A stretch of 64,000 nt of DNA from Halomonas sp. NO4. Lineage in GTDB: Bacteria > Pseudomonadota > Gammaproteobacteria > Pseudomonadales > Halomonadaceae. The DNA is taken from assembly GCF_010994375.1 (NCBI RefSeq), contig NZ_WHMA01000011.1:1-64000 (forward strand). Reading direction: 5' to 3'. Shown here piece after piece: positions 17,580-27,236 of this stretch; positions within the stretch are counted from its first letter, which is position 1, and every line of letters starts with the position of its first letter. The notes under the pieces are model-generated. The model was not told where the DNA came from and searched no databases. It saw only the letters and a program-made list of their open reading frames with translations. The translations under genes and the position numbers were made by a program.

Positions 17580-18701
17580 ATGACAGAGGTCGTGATCACC
17601 GGCACGGGGTTGTACACACCGGAACACGCCATCGACAACGCCTCACTGGTGAATGCCTTCAATGCCTGGGTGGACGCCGAGAATGCGCGCCAGGCCGAGG
17701 CCATCGCGCGTGGGGAGCGAGCGCCCCTCACGCACTCGAGCGTCGATTTCATCGTCAAGGCGTCGGGGATCCACAGCCGTTACGTGCTCGACGCCGAGGG
17801 CATCCTCGACCCGGAGCGCATGCGCCCGCGCCTCCCCCAGCGGCGCGACGATGAGCCCTCCATCCAGTGCGAGATGGGCCTGACCGCCGCAGGCGAGGCG
17901 TTGGCATCGGCCGGCGTGGCAGCCGGCGACATCGACCTGGTGATCGTCGGTTGCTCCAACCTCGAGCGCCCCTACCCGGCGGTGGCCGTGGAGCTGCAGG
18001 CAGCGCTGGGCGCCGGCGGCTATGCCTTCGACATGAACGTGGCATGCAGCTCGGCCACCTTTGCCATCGAGTCCGCCGTCAACGCCATTCGCGCCGGGAA
18101 TGTCCGCCGCGCCCTGGTGGTGAGTCCCGAAATCTGCTCGGCCCACCTCAACTTCCAGGATCGCGACAGCCACTTCATCTTTGGCGATGCCTGCACCGCT
18201 GTGGTCCTCGAGCGCGACGACCTGGCCATGGCCGAGACGCGCTTCACGGTGCTCGGCACTCGGCTCCGGACGCGCTTCTCCAACGCCATCCGTAACAACG
18301 CCGGTTTTCTCAACCGGGTCACCGACAGCGATCCGCAGGCCGCCGACAAGCTGTTCGTGCAGGAGGGGCGGCGGGTGTTCAAGGAGGTCTGCCCGCTGGT
18401 GGCCGAACTGATCGGAAGCCACCTCGCGAGCTTGGGGATCGAGAGCAGCGAGCTCTCGCGGCTCTGGCTGCACCAGGCCAATCGCCACATGAACGATCTC
18501 ATCGCCCGCCGCGTACTCGGCCGCGATCCGACGCCCAGCGAGGCGCCGGTAATCCTCGACCGCTACGCCAACACCAGCTCGGCGGGTTCGATCATCGCCT
18601 TTCACCTCCACCGGGCCGATCTGGCACCGGGGGCGTTGGGGGTGGTCTGTTCCTTCGGCGCCGGCTACAGTGCCGGCAGTGTCGTGGTACGCCGACAATG
18701 A
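17580..18701 (+). CDS. Beta-ketoacyl-ACP synthase III (FabH2-like, long form)
   Basis: Condensing enzyme of the KAS III family, 373 residues from the ATG at 17580, which follows GGGAGA. The triad is C156 (NVACSSATFA), H298 (LWLHQANRHMN) and N331 (YANTSSAGS). It is about 50 residues longer than housekeeping FabH, with extra sequence after residue 30 and around 75-90, and resembles the second FabH of Vibrio. Its primer is not known; medium-chain acyl-CoA from beta-oxidation is one possibility. The next gene starts 38 bases on. The position beside mlaA suggests a lipid link, but this is inference. Confidence 0.87.
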   Translation: MTEVVITGTGLYTPEHAIDNASLVNAFNAWVDAENARQAEAIARGERAPLTHSSVDFIVKASGIHSRYVLDAEGILDPERMRPRLPQRRDDEPSIQCEMGLTAAGEALASAGVAAGDIDLVIVGCSNLERPYPAVAVELQAALGAGGYAFDMNVACSSATFAIESAVNAIRAGNVRRALVVSPEICSAHLNFQDRDSHFIFGDACTAVVLERDDLAMAETRFTVLGTRLRTRFSNAIRNNAGFLNRVTDSDPQAADKLFVQEGRRVFKEVCPLVAELIGSHLASLGIESSELSRLWLHQANRHMNDLIARRVLGRDPTPSEAPVILDRYANTSSAGSIIAFHLHRADLAPGALGVVCSFGAGYSAGSVVVRRQ

Positions 18702-18739
18702 GGCAGGGGCGCAAGCAGGATGTGCAGAGAGGCAGTGCA

Positions 18740-19498
18740 ATGGACAGACAACGCAAGGGACCCCTGAGTCGCGGCCTGGCAGCCCTCGCGCTGGTGGCGC
18801 TGCTGGCCGGCTGTGCCAGCACCCCCGCCCCCGAGGAGCGTCACCCGGACGACCCCTGGGAGGGCTTCAACCGTCGCGTGTTCGCCTTCAACGACGCCGT
18901 GGACCGTGCCGTGCTCAAGCCGGTGGCGCGCGGCTACCGCACCGTGACCCCGCAGCCGGTGCAGACCGGCGTGGGCAACTTCTTCGCCAACCTCGGTGAG
19001 CCGCGCACGCTGCTCAACAGCCTGCTGCAGGGCAAGCCGGGCAACGCCGGCATCGCCGGGGCGCGCTTCGTGATCAACACCACGGTGGGCATCGGCGGCC
19101 TGTGGGACTTCGCCACCCACATGGAGATCACCGGTCGCGAGGAGGATTTCGGCCAGACCCTGGGCGTGTGGGGCGTCGGCGAGGGGGCCTACCTGGTGCT
19201 GCCCTTCCTGGGGCCGAGCACGGTGCGCGATACCACTGGCCTGCCGGCCGACTCCTACACCTACCCGCTCACCTACCTGGACGACGACGAGGTGCGTTAC
19301 GCCTTGCTGGCGCTGCGGGTGGTGGATACCCGTGCCGGGCTGCTCGACCAGGAAGAGATGATTCGCGGCGATCGCTACAGTTTCATCCGCGACGCCTATC
19401 TGCAGCAGCGTCGCTTCGAAGTCAGCGATGGCGAGTTGGGCGAGGATCCCTTTGCCACCGACGAGTTCGATTTCGACGATGCCGACTTCGCCGACTGA
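18740..19498 (+). CDS. mlaA: MlaA/VacJ outer-membrane lipoprotein
   Basis: Part of the Mla system that removes misplaced phospholipids from the outer leaflet of the outer membrane. The product is 252 residues from the ATG at 18740, after GAGAGG; the frame opens 42 bases earlier without a ribosome site. The lipobox LLAGC is at about 27-31. The body carries the family blocks DPWEGFNRRVFAFND, YRTVTP, NLGEPRTLLN and GVWGVGEGAYLVLPFLGPST. The other mla genes are not here, as is usual for mlaA. It precedes rssB by ten bases, as part of a cluster also seen in Pseudomonas. Confidence 0.95.
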   Translation: MDRQRKGPLSRGLAALALVALLAGCASTPAPEERHPDDPWEGFNRRVFAFNDAVDRAVLKPVARGYRTVTPQPVQTGVGNFFANLGEPRTLLNSLLQGKPGNAGIAGARFVINTTVGIGGLWDFATHMEITGREEDFGQTLGVWGVGEGAYLVLPFLGPSTVRDTTGLPADSYTYPLTYLDDDEVRYALLALRVVDTRAGLLDQEEMIRGDRYSFIRDAYLQQRRFEVSDGELGEDPFATDEFDFDDADFAD

Positions 19499-19508
19499 GG
19501 CCAGCACC

Positions 19509-20714
19509 ATGGATGCAGCCAAGCCGTTGATTGGTGTGCTCGATGAGCCCGGCGACTATCGTGACGCCCTGGCGGACACCATCGCCCGGGACGGCCTGGC
19601 GGTGATGGCCGTCGAGACCCTCGACGACCTGCCGGCGGACACCGCCCTGGTGGTGGTGCATGCCCGTGCGGTACCCAGCCGCGAGTGGGCGACCTTCAGT
19701 GAGCGCCTGCCCACCCTGGTGGTCAGCGACTCGCGGCTCGACGCCGACCTGCTCACGGCGGTGGATCTGGGCCTCGTCGACTACGTGGTGGAGCCGCTGC
19801 GCCACGGCCAGCTGCTGCGGCGCATGATCCGCAAGGCGATCGAGCTGCACTGCCTGGAAGCGGAGCGCGTCCGGGATCGCGAACGCCTGGCGCAGCTCAA
19901 CGCCCACCTGGAGGAGCTCAACGAGAGCCTGGAGACTCATCTGGCGATGCTGCGGCTGGACCAGCAGGCCGGGGGGCAGATCCAGCGCAAGCTGCTGCCC
20001 CCCCATGATCAGACCCTGGGCGGGGTGACCTGCGACTACTGGATGGCGCCGTCGCTCTATCTCTCGGGCGACTTTCTCGACTTCCAGCGCTTCGACGAGC
20101 GTTTCTCGCTGTTCTACTTCGCCGACGTTTCGGGGCACGGTGCCTCCTCGGCGTTCGTTACCGTGCTGCTCAAGTCGCTGTGCAACCGCTGGCTGGCCGA
20201 GTGGGACGGACAAGCCCCGCAGGAGCTGCCGCCGCGTTGGCTGGCCGACCTCAACCGCGAGCTGCTCGACACCGGCATCGGCAAGCATGCCACCTTGTTC
20301 GTCGGGGTCATTGACCATCGCGACCATACTCTTCACTATTCGCTCGGCGCCCAACTGCCCAAGCCGCTGCTGGTGGTCGATGGCCAGGTCTCCGAGCTCC
20401 CCGGGGAGGGCATGCCGGTGGGGCTGTTCCCCAAGGTGAGCTACCCGCGACTATCCTGTGAGTTGCCGGCGAACTTCCAGCTATGGCTGTGTTCGGATGG
20501 CGTGCTGGAGTGCTTGCCGGGTGAGACCCTCGACGCGCGGCTCAGAGAACTGGAGCAGCGCATCCTGGCCTGCACCACGCTGGCGCAGCTGCGTGACAGC
20601 CTGGCCCTGAATACTTCCCCGGAAAGCGCTGTCGAAGGGGAGTACGAAGGGACAGAGTTGCCGGATGATGTAACGATCATGTTGTTGAGCGGATTTGCCG
20701 ATGATCACCAATGA
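19509..20714 (+). CDS. rssB: RssB-type response regulator / PP2C phosphatase with degenerate receiver
   Basis: Partner-switch regulator, 401 residues from the ATG at 19509. Residues 6-110 fold like a receiver and keep the acidic pair D12-E13, but the phospho-acceptor Asp is H51 (LVVVHARAV) and the conserved Lys is E95 (DYVVEPLR). Residues 110-145 look coiled-coil. Residues 160-401 are a SpoIIE-type PP2C phosphatase with the metal-binding Asp residues in SGDFLDF and FADVSGHGASSA. The next gene overlaps and encodes the STAS-domain antagonist, its expected substrate. In P. aeruginosa a similar pair (RssB-RssC) sits between vacJ and tal and influences RpoS. The symbol is by analogy. Confidence 0.85.
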   Translation: MDAAKPLIGVLDEPGDYRDALADTIARDGLAVMAVETLDDLPADTALVVVHARAVPSREWATFSERLPTLVVSDSRLDADLLTAVDLGLVDYVVEPLRHGQLLRRMIRKAIELHCLEAERVRDRERLAQLNAHLEELNESLETHLAMLRLDQQAGGQIQRKLLPPHDQTLGGVTCDYWMAPSLYLSGDFLDFQRFDERFSLFYFADVSGHGASSAFVTVLLKSLCNRWLAEWDGQAPQELPPRWLADLNRELLDTGIGKHATLFVGVIDHRDHTLHYSLGAQLPKPLLVVDGQVSELPGEGMPVGLFPKVSYPRLSCELPANFQLWLCSDGVLECLPGETLDARLRELEQRILACTTLAQLRDSLALNTSPESAVEGEYEGTELPDDVTIMLLSGFADDHQ

Positions 20715-21210
20715 GGGCCGCGTCAAAGCGGCGTTCGACTCAGGGGTCTTCGTACTCAAGCTTTGCGGCGACGTACGATTGACCCTGTGTGCCACCTTGG
20801 ACAGCCAGGCCGAGAAGCTGGCCGAGACGCCGGGGCTCAAGTCGCTGATCATCGATCTGCGCGAGGCCACCAATGTGGACTCCACCGCCCTGGGTTTCCT
20901 GGCCAAGGTCGCCATGGCCGTTCAGGACAAGATCGACCACAAGCCCGCCATCGTGGCGGACAACCCCGACGTGCAGCGCATGCTCGAGGTGATGGGGTTC
21001 GCCCAGTTCTTCACCATGGTGGAGGCGCCGATCACCGAAGTGTGCGAGCTGTGCGACCTGCCCGAGGTGCCCGCCGACCTCGAGGCAACGCGTCAGCGTA
21101 TCCTCGAGGCGCATCGCATCCTCATGCACATGAACGAGCACAACCGCGAAGAGTTCCAGCCGCTGGTCGAGATGCTCGAGGCCCAGGCGTCCACCTCACA
21201 TCACGACTGA
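20701..21210 (+). CDS. rssC: STAS-domain anti-sigma factor antagonist
   Basis: 169-residue protein from the ATG at 20701, which overlaps the end of rssB by 14 bases. The STAS core runs from about 10 to 105, with the predicted phosphorylated Ser in NVDSTALGFLA (S61). After about residue 115 comes an extra helical C-terminal segment rich in Glu, Met and His, not part of the STAS fold. It should be the target of the upstream phosphatase and should bind an anti-sigma factor when dephosphorylated. The kinase or anti-sigma partner is not in the window. The symbol follows P. aeruginosa RssC by gene order. Confidence 0.85.
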   Translation: MITNEGRVKAAFDSGVFVLKLCGDVRLTLCATLDSQAEKLAETPGLKSLIIDLREATNVDSTALGFLAKVAMAVQDKIDHKPAIVADNPDVQRMLEVMGFAQFFTMVEAPITEVCELCDLPEVPADLEATRQRILEAHRILMHMNEHNREEFQPLVEMLEAQASTSHHD

Positions 21211-21242
21211 CTCGGCGGCTCCGAGTCGTGCCATCTACCCAT

Positions 21243-21270
21243 GCCGAGGGCGCCTTGAGGCGCCCTCGGC
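21243..21270. terminator. Bidirectional terminator between rssC and tal
   Basis: Perfect 12-bp stem (21243-21254 with 21259-21270) with loop ttga lies between the convergent genes. No T-run is obvious on either side. Confidence 0.7.
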
Positions 21271-21289
21271 GATTCGGGATGGCTGCCGG

Positions 21290-22228
21290 TCAGCTCTGAC
21301 GCAGTTCGCCGAGCATGGACTCCAGCTTGCGCTGGTCGGCAGTGAACTTGCGAATGCCCTCGGCCAGTTTCTCGGTGGCCATGGCGTCATCGTTGAGATC
21401 CCAGCGGAATTCCGCCTCGTCCAGGGGCTCGGGCGGCGAGGTTTCGGCGTCCGTGGGGCTCAGTCGCCGCTCGAGTTCGCCTTGGGTCTCCGCCAACTCG
21501 CCGAGCAGTTTCGGGGAGATGGTCAGGCGATCGCAGCCGGCCAAGGCAAGAATCTCGCCGGCGTTGCGGAAGCTCGCGCCCATCACCACGGTGCGGTAGC
21601 CATGTCCCTTGAAGTGGTCGTAGATGCGCTTCACCGACTGCACGCCGGGGTCGTTGTCGCCACTCAGGTCGGCGTCCGGGTCCCGGGCCTGGTACCAGTC
21701 GAGAATGCGGCCGACGAACGGCGAGACCAGGGTAACGCCGGCATCGGCGCAGGCGCGGGCCTGGGTGAAGCTGAACAGCAGCGTCAGGTTGGTGCGGATG
21801 CCTTCGCGCTCCAGCTGCTGGGCGGCGCGGATGCCCTCCCAGGTAGAGGCGATCTTGATCAGGATGCGCTCCGGCTCGACGCCGTGGCGGGCGTAGCGCT
21901 CGATCAGCGAGCGGGCGCGGGCCAGGGTCGCGTCGGTGTCGAAGGAGAGGCGGGCGCTGACCTCGGTGGAGACGTAGCCGGGCACCAGCTCGCTAACCTC
22001 GCTGCCGATCTCCACGGCCACCGCGTCCAGGGCATCGTCGATATCGGTGCAGCGCTTGGCAATCGCCGCCAGGCGTTCGCGCCACTCCGCCTTCTGGGTC
22101 GCCTGCAGGATCAGCGAGGGATTGGTGGTGGCGTCGTGGGGTTGAAAGCGGCGGATGGCCTCCAGGTCGCCGGTGTCGGCGACCACGGTGGTCATTGCCT
22201 TGAGCTGTGACAGCAGGTCTTGGGCCAT
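21290..22228 (-). CDS. tal: Transaldolase
   Basis: Pentose phosphate pathway enzyme that moves a dihydroxyacetone unit from sedoheptulose-7-phosphate to glyceraldehyde-3-phosphate. 312 residues, the usual TalB length. The Schiff-base Lys is K125 in [12 protein letters not shown], and the substrate-binding DATTNPSLI is at 32-40. The ATG at 22228 follows a GGAG-like site on the minus strand. Its position opposite rssC matches the P. aeruginosa order. Confidence 0.96.
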   Translation of the reverse strand: MAQDLLSQLKAMTTVVADTGDLEAIRRFQPHDATTNPSLILQATQKAEWRERLAAIAKRCTDIDDALDAVAVEIGSEVSELVPGYVSTEVSARLSFDTDATLARARSLIERYARHGVEPERILIKIASTWEGIRAAQQLEREGIRTNLTLLFSFTQARACADAGVTLVSPFVGRILDWYQARDPDADLSGDNDPGVQSVKRIYDHFKGHGYRTVVMGASFRNAGEILALAGCDRLTISPKLLGELAETQGELERRLSPTDAETSPPEPLDEAEFRWDLNDDAMATEKLAEGIRKFTADQRKLESMLGELRQS

Positions 22229-22364
22229 GGAGGACTCCGTGGAAGGGACTATGCTGACACTCTACCAATAAGCGCCCCGGCAGGGCGACAGCCTCTGGCA
22301 CGACAGGCTGGTCGAAACCGGCTATCATTAGCGGCCTATCGAAATTCGCGAAAAGGGAGGGCCC

Positions 22365-23534
22365 TTGAGCCTCGATCCGCGACGCGTCGCCCTGCTGGTG
22401 GCCGCCAACACCGCGCTCGCCCCGTTCGCCATCGATGCCTACCTGCCGGCCATGCCCGCCCTGGCGGCGTCGGTGGGGGCGAGCATCCACCACACCGAGC
22501 TGTCGATCAGTGCCTTCCTCATCGGCTTTGCTCTGGGGCAGCTGCTCTTCGGGCCGCTCTCCGACCGCCTGGGCCGCAAGCCGGTGCTGCTCGCCGGGCT
22601 GGTGGCCTTCCTGCTGGCGAGCCTGGCTATCACCACCGTCGACTCGCTGCCCGAACTACTCACCTGGCGCTTTCTGCAGGCACTGGGAGGCGGCGCCTGC
22701 GTGGTCAATTCGGCGGCCATCGTGCGCGACTGTTTCAGCGGCCGCGAGGCGGCGCGGGTGATGTCCACCATGGCGATGATCCTGATGCTGGCGCCGCTGG
22801 TGGCGCCGGCGGTGGGCAGCGGGTTGCTCTATCTCGCCGACTGGTGGCTGATTTTCGTCTTCCTGGCCGCATACGCCGCCTTCCTGCTGTGGCTGCTGGG
22901 CACGCGGCTGCCGGAAACGCGACCCCCCGGCCAGCCGGCGGCCTCCTTTCGCCAGGTATTGGCCAACTACTTAAGCGTGCTCTCCCACCGCGAGGGGATG
23001 GGCTACGTCTGTGCCGTGGCGGCCTCCTTTGCCGGGCTGTTCGCCTTCGTCACCGCCTCGCCGTTTCTCTACATCGAGCACTTCGGGCTCTCCCCGGCGA
23101 TGTACCCGGTGGTGTTCGGCGTCAACGTTTTGGTCATCGCCGGCTCCAACCGGGTCAATATCCACCTGCTGCGCCGGCGTACCCCACAGCAGAATCTGCG
23201 CCTGGGGCTCGCCATCCAACTGGTGGCGGCTCTGGGGCTGACTGGGGTGGCGGCCCTGGGGCTGGCGTCGCTGGCCACGGTGGTGCCGCTGGTGATGCTC
23301 TTCACCGGCATGATCGGCCTGATCACGCCCAATGCCATCTCGTCGCTGCTCGAGCACTTCAGCCACATCAGCGCCACTGCCACGGCGCTGCTGGGCGGCA
23401 TCCAGTTCTCCAGCGGTGCGTTCGCCGGCTTCATGGTGGGCGCCTTCGAGATCGAGAGCGTCTGGCCCATGGTGACAACGATGCTGGTCGTCTCGCTGTT
23501 GGGCAATCTGGCGCTGCGCCGGCTGACCGCGTAG
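22365..23534 (+). CDS. Bcr/CflA family drug-resistance MFS transporter
   Basis: Inner-membrane proton antiporter of the DHA1 type with about 12 transmembrane helices, 389 residues. The start is the TTG at 22365, four bases after a strong AGGGAGG site; no ATG with a ribosome site lies nearby. Motifs include the N-terminal DAYLPAMPALA, characteristic of the Bcr/CflA group, and motif A GPLSDRLGRKPVL. Substrate is unknown; bicyclomycin, chloramphenicol and sulphonamides are known for relatives. A terminator hairpin overlaps its stop codon. Confidence 0.88.
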   Translation: MSLDPRRVALLVAANTALAPFAIDAYLPAMPALAASVGASIHHTELSISAFLIGFALGQLLFGPLSDRLGRKPVLLAGLVAFLLASLAITTVDSLPELLTWRFLQALGGGACVVNSAAIVRDCFSGREAARVMSTMAMILMLAPLVAPAVGSGLLYLADWWLIFVFLAAYAAFLLWLLGTRLPETRPPGQPAASFRQVLANYLSVLSHREGMGYVCAVAASFAGLFAFVTASPFLYIEHFGLSPAMYPVVFGVNVLVIAGSNRVNIHLLRRRTPQQNLRLGLAIQLVAALGLTGVAALGLASLATVVPLVMLFTGMIGLITPNAISSLLEHFSHISATATALLGGIQFSSGAFAGFMVGAFEIESVWPMVTTMLVVSLLGNLALRRLTA

Positions 23535-23547
23535 CGCGGAATTTTTT
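23527..23547 (+). terminator. Short terminator whose loop is the stop codon
   Basis: Stem ccgcg (23527-23531) with cgcgg (23535-23539); the three-base loop is the MFS stop codon tag. It is followed by aa and six T residues. The stem is short, but the T-run is right. Confidence 0.5.
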
Positions 23548-23552
23548 CTACC

Positions 23553-23570
23553 CTGTCACGAAGCTGTCAT
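23553..23570 (+). promoter_or_regulatory. Pho box upstream of pstS
   Basis: CTGTCAC-GAAG-CTGTCAT matches the PhoB box (two CTGTCAT repeats with a 4-base spacer) at 13 of 14 positions. It is 61 bases before the pstS start, where the -35 would be, so the operon is expected to be induced by PhoB under phosphate limitation. Confidence 0.92.
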
Positions 23571-23631
23571 CTGCCTGCGGCAACGTATGCCGTGCGCAGG
23601 ATGAATTCTCTCATCGACAGGAGTGACTCGC

Positions 23632-24660
23632 ATGAACCGCATCCTCAAGTCTCGTGCCTTCAAGACGACCGTGATCGCCGCTGCGGTCATGGGTGCTGCT
23701 ACCGTGGCCCATGCCCGCGACCAGATCCGCATCGTCGGCTCCAGCACCGTCTACCCGTTCGCCAGCTACGTGACCGAGGAGTTCGGTGCGGTGACCCAGT
23801 ACCCCACGCCGGTCATCGAGTCCACCGGTTCCGGTGGCGGCATCCGCCTGTTCTGCAACGGTGTGGGTGAAGGCACGCCGGACATCTCCAACGCTTCACG
23901 CCGCATCAAGGTGTCCGAGCTGGAGCGCTGCATCGACAACGGCGTCACTGACGTCACCGAGGTCAAGATCGGTTCCGACGGCATCGTCTTCGCCCAGTCC
24001 AGCACCAACGAGGCCATGGAGCTGACCCTCGAGCAGCTGTTCCTGGCCGTCGCCGCCCAGGTGCCGGTGGACGGAGAGCTGGCCGATAACCCCTACAGCA
24101 ACTGGAGCGACATCGATTCCGCCCTGCCGGATCGCGAGATTTCCATCTACGGGCCGCCCAGCACTTCCGGTACCCGGGATGCCTTCGAGGAGCTGGTCAT
24201 GGAAGCCGCCTCCGAGGAAATGGAAGCCTACGGTGGTGAGGGCTATACCGAGATCCGCGCCGACGGGGCCTACATCGATGCCGGGGAGAACGACAACCTG
24301 ATCGTCCAGCGCCTCACCGAGGACACCGACGCCTTCGGCATCTTCGGCTACTCTTTCCTGGTCGAGAACCCCAATGCCCTGATTGCTTCCAGCATCGATG
24401 GCGTCGAGCCGGAATCCGAGGCGATCAGCTCCGGCGATTATCCCGTGGCTCGCTCGCTGTTCTTCTACGTCAAGAACCAGCACGCAGAAGAGGTGCCCCC
24501 GCTCTATGACTACGTTGACATGTTCGTCTCCGAGACCATGATCGGTGAGGGCGGCTACCTGACCGACCTTGGTCTGATCCCGCTGCCGGAAGCCGAGCGC
24601 GAGCAGACCCGTGAGAAGGTCGCCAACCGTGCTCAACTCGAGGTCGAAGACCTCAAGTAA
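23632..24660 (+). CDS. pstS: Phosphate ABC transporter, periplasmic binding protein PstS
   Basis: High-affinity phosphate-binding protein of the Pst importer, 342 residues from the ATG at 23632, nine bases after AGGAG. A signal peptide ends near VAHA (about residue 26). The mature part begins DQIRIVGSSTVYPF and has the phosphate-binding STGSGGG loop and GPPSTSGTRDAF. The type is the longer PstS common in marine and halophilic bacteria. It is first in pstSCAB behind a Pho box. An inter-cistronic hairpin after it probably stabilises its mRNA for excess production. Confidence 0.94.
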   Translation: MNRILKSRAFKTTVIAAAVMGAATVAHARDQIRIVGSSTVYPFASYVTEEFGAVTQYPTPVIESTGSGGGIRLFCNGVGEGTPDISNASRRIKVSELERCIDNGVTDVTEVKIGSDGIVFAQSSTNEAMELTLEQLFLAVAAQVPVDGELADNPYSNWSDIDSALPDREISIYGPPSTSGTRDAFEELVMEAASEEMEAYGGEGYTEIRADGAYIDAGENDNLIVQRLTEDTDAFGIFGYSFLVENPNALIASSIDGVEPESEAISSGDYPVARSLFFYVKNQHAEEVPPLYDYVDMFVSETMIGEGGYLTDLGLIPLPEAEREQTREKVANRAQLEVEDLK

Positions 24661-24687
24661 CGCGCCATGAGGCATGGATGCCTGATC

Positions 24688-24714
24688 CGGCCGGCAGCCA
24701 CGGGCTGCCGGCCG
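24688..24714 (+). promoter_or_regulatory. pstS-pstC intercistronic stem-loop
   Basis: Perfect 12-bp stem (24688-24699 with 24703-24714) and a 3-base loop with no T-run. Its position after the binding-protein gene suggests an mRNA stabiliser or partial terminator that raises PstS over the membrane parts. Confidence 0.6.
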
Positions 24715-24766
24715 TCGCACGTTCCGGCAGTCACGCCTGCCGTCGACAGATCACCGAGAGAGAGCG

Positions 24767-26023
24767 ATGCAGACCAACCAACTCCTTGCCCTGTTCAGCG
24801 GCGTCCTGCTGGTGCTGGGGCTGGTGGCCTTCTTCCTGGGGCGGGCCAAGGCGGCCAAGGTGCGCGCCAGCGGCACGGCCATGTACGCCCAGCCCGATCA
24901 ATACGCCTGGTTCACGGTGCTGGCCACGGCCGGGCCGGCGCTGCTGGTGGGGGCCGCGGGCGCCTTCTTCATGCTGTTGCTGGGAGCCGAGATTCCCACC
25001 CTCTACCTGCTCGCGGCCAGCCTGGTGGTGGCCGCCGCCGGCCTGATGGTGGGCATCCAGCAGGTACGTCCCGACTTCCATGCGCGCAAGGCCATTGAAC
25101 GGGTGATTCGCGCCATCCTGGTCACGGCGGCGCTGATCTCGATCTTCACCACCTTCGGGATCCTTTTTTCCATCGTTTTCGAGGCGCTGCGCTTCTTCCA
25201 GATGCACAGCTTCTGGGACTTCGTGACCGGCACGGTCTGGAACCCGGGCGCCAGCTTCCTGGCCGCGGCGGGGCGCGCCGAGGAGGGCGCCAGCGCCGCC
25301 CAGTTCGGCTCGGTACCGCTGTTCGCGGGTACCTTCATGATCACCGCCATTGCCATGCTGGTGGCGATCCCCGTCGGCCTGCTGGCGGCCATCTACATGG
25401 CCGAGTTCGCGCCCAAGCGCGTGCGCACCCTGGCCAAGCCGACCCTCGAAGTGCTGGCCGGCATTCCCACCGTGGTCTACGGCTTCTTCGCCGCCATCAC
25501 CGTGGCACCGATCATCGTCGATGTGGCTGGCTTTTTCGGCCTGGATGCCTCCTTCAACAACGCCGTGGCGCCGGGCGTGGTGATGGGAATCATGATCATC
25601 CCCTTCATCTCGTCGCTCTCCGACGATGTGATCAACTCGGTGCCTGACAGCATGCGTCAGGGGTCGCTGGCACTGGGTATGACACACGGCGAGACGATTC
25701 GCGACGTGGTCATTCCGGCGGCCTTGCCGGGCATCATCTCCGCCTCGCTGCTGGCGGTTTCCCGCGCCCTGGGCGAGACCATGATCGTGGTCATGGCGGC
25801 GGGCATGCGCCCCAACCTCACCGCCAACCCGCTCGAGGACATGACCACGGTGACGGTACGGATCGTGGCGGCGCTGACGGGAGACCTGGAGTTCGAGAGT
25901 GCCGAGACGCTCTCCGCCTTTGCTCTGGGCCTGGTGCTCTTCGCGGTGACGCTGAGCCTAAACTTGGTCTCGGTGCTGATGATCCGCCGCTTCCGCGAGA
26001 AGTATCGCGTCAACAACCTGTAA
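24767..26023 (+). CDS. pstC: Phosphate ABC transporter permease PstC
   Basis: Inner-membrane permease, 418 residues against about 320 in E. coli. The extra length is an N-terminal block with additional hydrophobic segments (around 5-25, 45-65 and 70-90). The standard permease domain follows from about 170, with the EAA-type loop region (SLALGMTHGETIRDVVIPAALPGI) in the C-terminal half. It starts after a GAGAGAG site and is 18 bases from pstA. Confidence 0.94.
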   Translation: MQTNQLLALFSGVLLVLGLVAFFLGRAKAAKVRASGTAMYAQPDQYAWFTVLATAGPALLVGAAGAFFMLLLGAEIPTLYLLAASLVVAAAGLMVGIQQVRPDFHARKAIERVIRAILVTAALISIFTTFGILFSIVFEALRFFQMHSFWDFVTGTVWNPGASFLAAAGRAEEGASAAQFGSVPLFAGTFMITAIAMLVAIPVGLLAAIYMAEFAPKRVRTLAKPTLEVLAGIPTVVYGFFAAITVAPIIVDVAGFFGLDASFNNAVAPGVVMGIMIIPFISSLSDDVINSVPDSMRQGSLALGMTHGETIRDVVIPAALPGIISASLLAVSRALGETMIVVMAAGMRPNLTANPLEDMTTVTVRIVAALTGDLEFESAETLSAFALGLVLFAVTLSLNLVSVLMIRRFREKYRVNNL

Positions 26024-26041
26024 CGCCGAGGAATCGCCGCA

Positions 26042-27208
26042 ATGAGTCAATCCTTCGACGATATCAGCGCCCAGCTGAGGAAGCGCCACCGCAAGTCGGC
26101 GCGTCTCAAGTGGATCTCCATGGGGGCCCTGGGGCTGGCCGGCCTCTTCCTGGTGCTGTTCTTCGCCGACATGCTGGGCAAGGGCCTGCCGGCCTTCCAG
26201 CAGGCCCAGATACAGGTCGAGATCGATTACAACGAGGAGGCCCAGCGGATGGGGCGGGCTGCCCTGGATCCCGAGGTGTCGCGGCTGGTGAGCCGCACCT
26301 TCGAGCGCTTGATCCCGGGGCAGATTCGCGACAATCCCGAACTGCTGGGCACCACCGAGACCCGCTGGGTGCTGGCGGACAGCCAGGTCGACCAGTACCT
26401 CAAGAGGCATCGCCACAAGCTCAACGAAGCCCAGCAGGCCACCGTGGACGAACTGGTGGAAGAGGGCCGGGTGGAGCTGAAGTTCAATACGACCTTCTTC
26501 ACCACGGGCGATTCCAAGATGCCCGAGGCCTCGGGGATCCTCTCCGCCGCCGTGGGCACCGTGCTGACCATGCTGGTGACCCTGGCCATCGCCTTTCCCA
26601 TCGGCGTGATGACGGCGGTTTACCTAGAGGAGTTTGCGCCGGACAACCGGTTCACCCAGTTCATCGAGATCAACATCAACAACCTGGCGGCGATCCCTTC
26701 GATCCTGTTCGGCCTGCTGGGCCTGGCGATCTTCATCAACTTCTTCGGCGTCCCGCGCTCTTCGCCGTTGGTGGGCGGCATGACACTGGCGCTGATGACC
26801 CTGCCGGTGATCATCATTGCCACGCGCACGGCGCTGCGCAGCGTACCGGACTCCATCCGCCACGCCGCCTTCGGGGTGGGCTGCTCGCGCTGGCAGGTGG
26901 TGCGCGACCACGTCCTGCCACTGGCCATGCCCGGCATCATGACCGGCTCGATCATCGGCCTGGCCCAGGCCATGGGGGAAACCGCGCCGCTGATCATCGT
27001 GGGCATGGTGGCCTTCATTCCCGATGTCTCGGCGTCGTTCACCCAGGCCGCCACGGTGCTGCCGGCGCAGGTCTTCACCTGGGCAGGCGAACCCGAACGG
27101 GCCTTCGTCGAGAAGACCGCCGGTGGCATCCTGGTGCTGCTGTCGATCCTGATCTTTTTGAACGCCACCGCCGTCATCCTGCGCAAGAAATTCGAGCGTC
27201 GCTGGTAA
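26042..27208 (+). CDS. pstA: Phosphate ABC transporter permease PstA
   Basis: Second permease of the Pst complex, 388 residues. Like PstC here it is longer than the E. coli protein: a soluble insert of about 110 residues (roughly 55-160) lies between the first transmembrane helix and the permease core. The core has the conserved [28 protein letters not shown] loop late in the sequence. It lies between pstC and pstB with short gaps. Confidence 0.94.
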   Translation: MSQSFDDISAQLRKRHRKSARLKWISMGALGLAGLFLVLFFADMLGKGLPAFQQAQIQVEIDYNEEAQRMGRAALDPEVSRLVSRTFERLIPGQIRDNPELLGTTETRWVLADSQVDQYLKRHRHKLNEAQQATVDELVEEGRVELKFNTTFFTTGDSKMPEASGILSAAVGTVLTMLVTLAIAFPIGVMTAVYLEEFAPDNRFTQFIEININNLAAIPSILFGLLGLAIFINFFGVPRSSPLVGGMTLALMTLPVIIIATRTALRSVPDSIRHAAFGVGCSRWQVVRDHVLPLAMPGIMTGSIIGLAQAMGETAPLIIVGMVAFIPDVSASFTQAATVLPAQVFTWAGEPERAFVEKTAGGILVLLSILIFLNATAVILRKKFERRW

Positions 27209-27236
27209 GCGCCAGCCCGTTACAGAGGACGATTTC

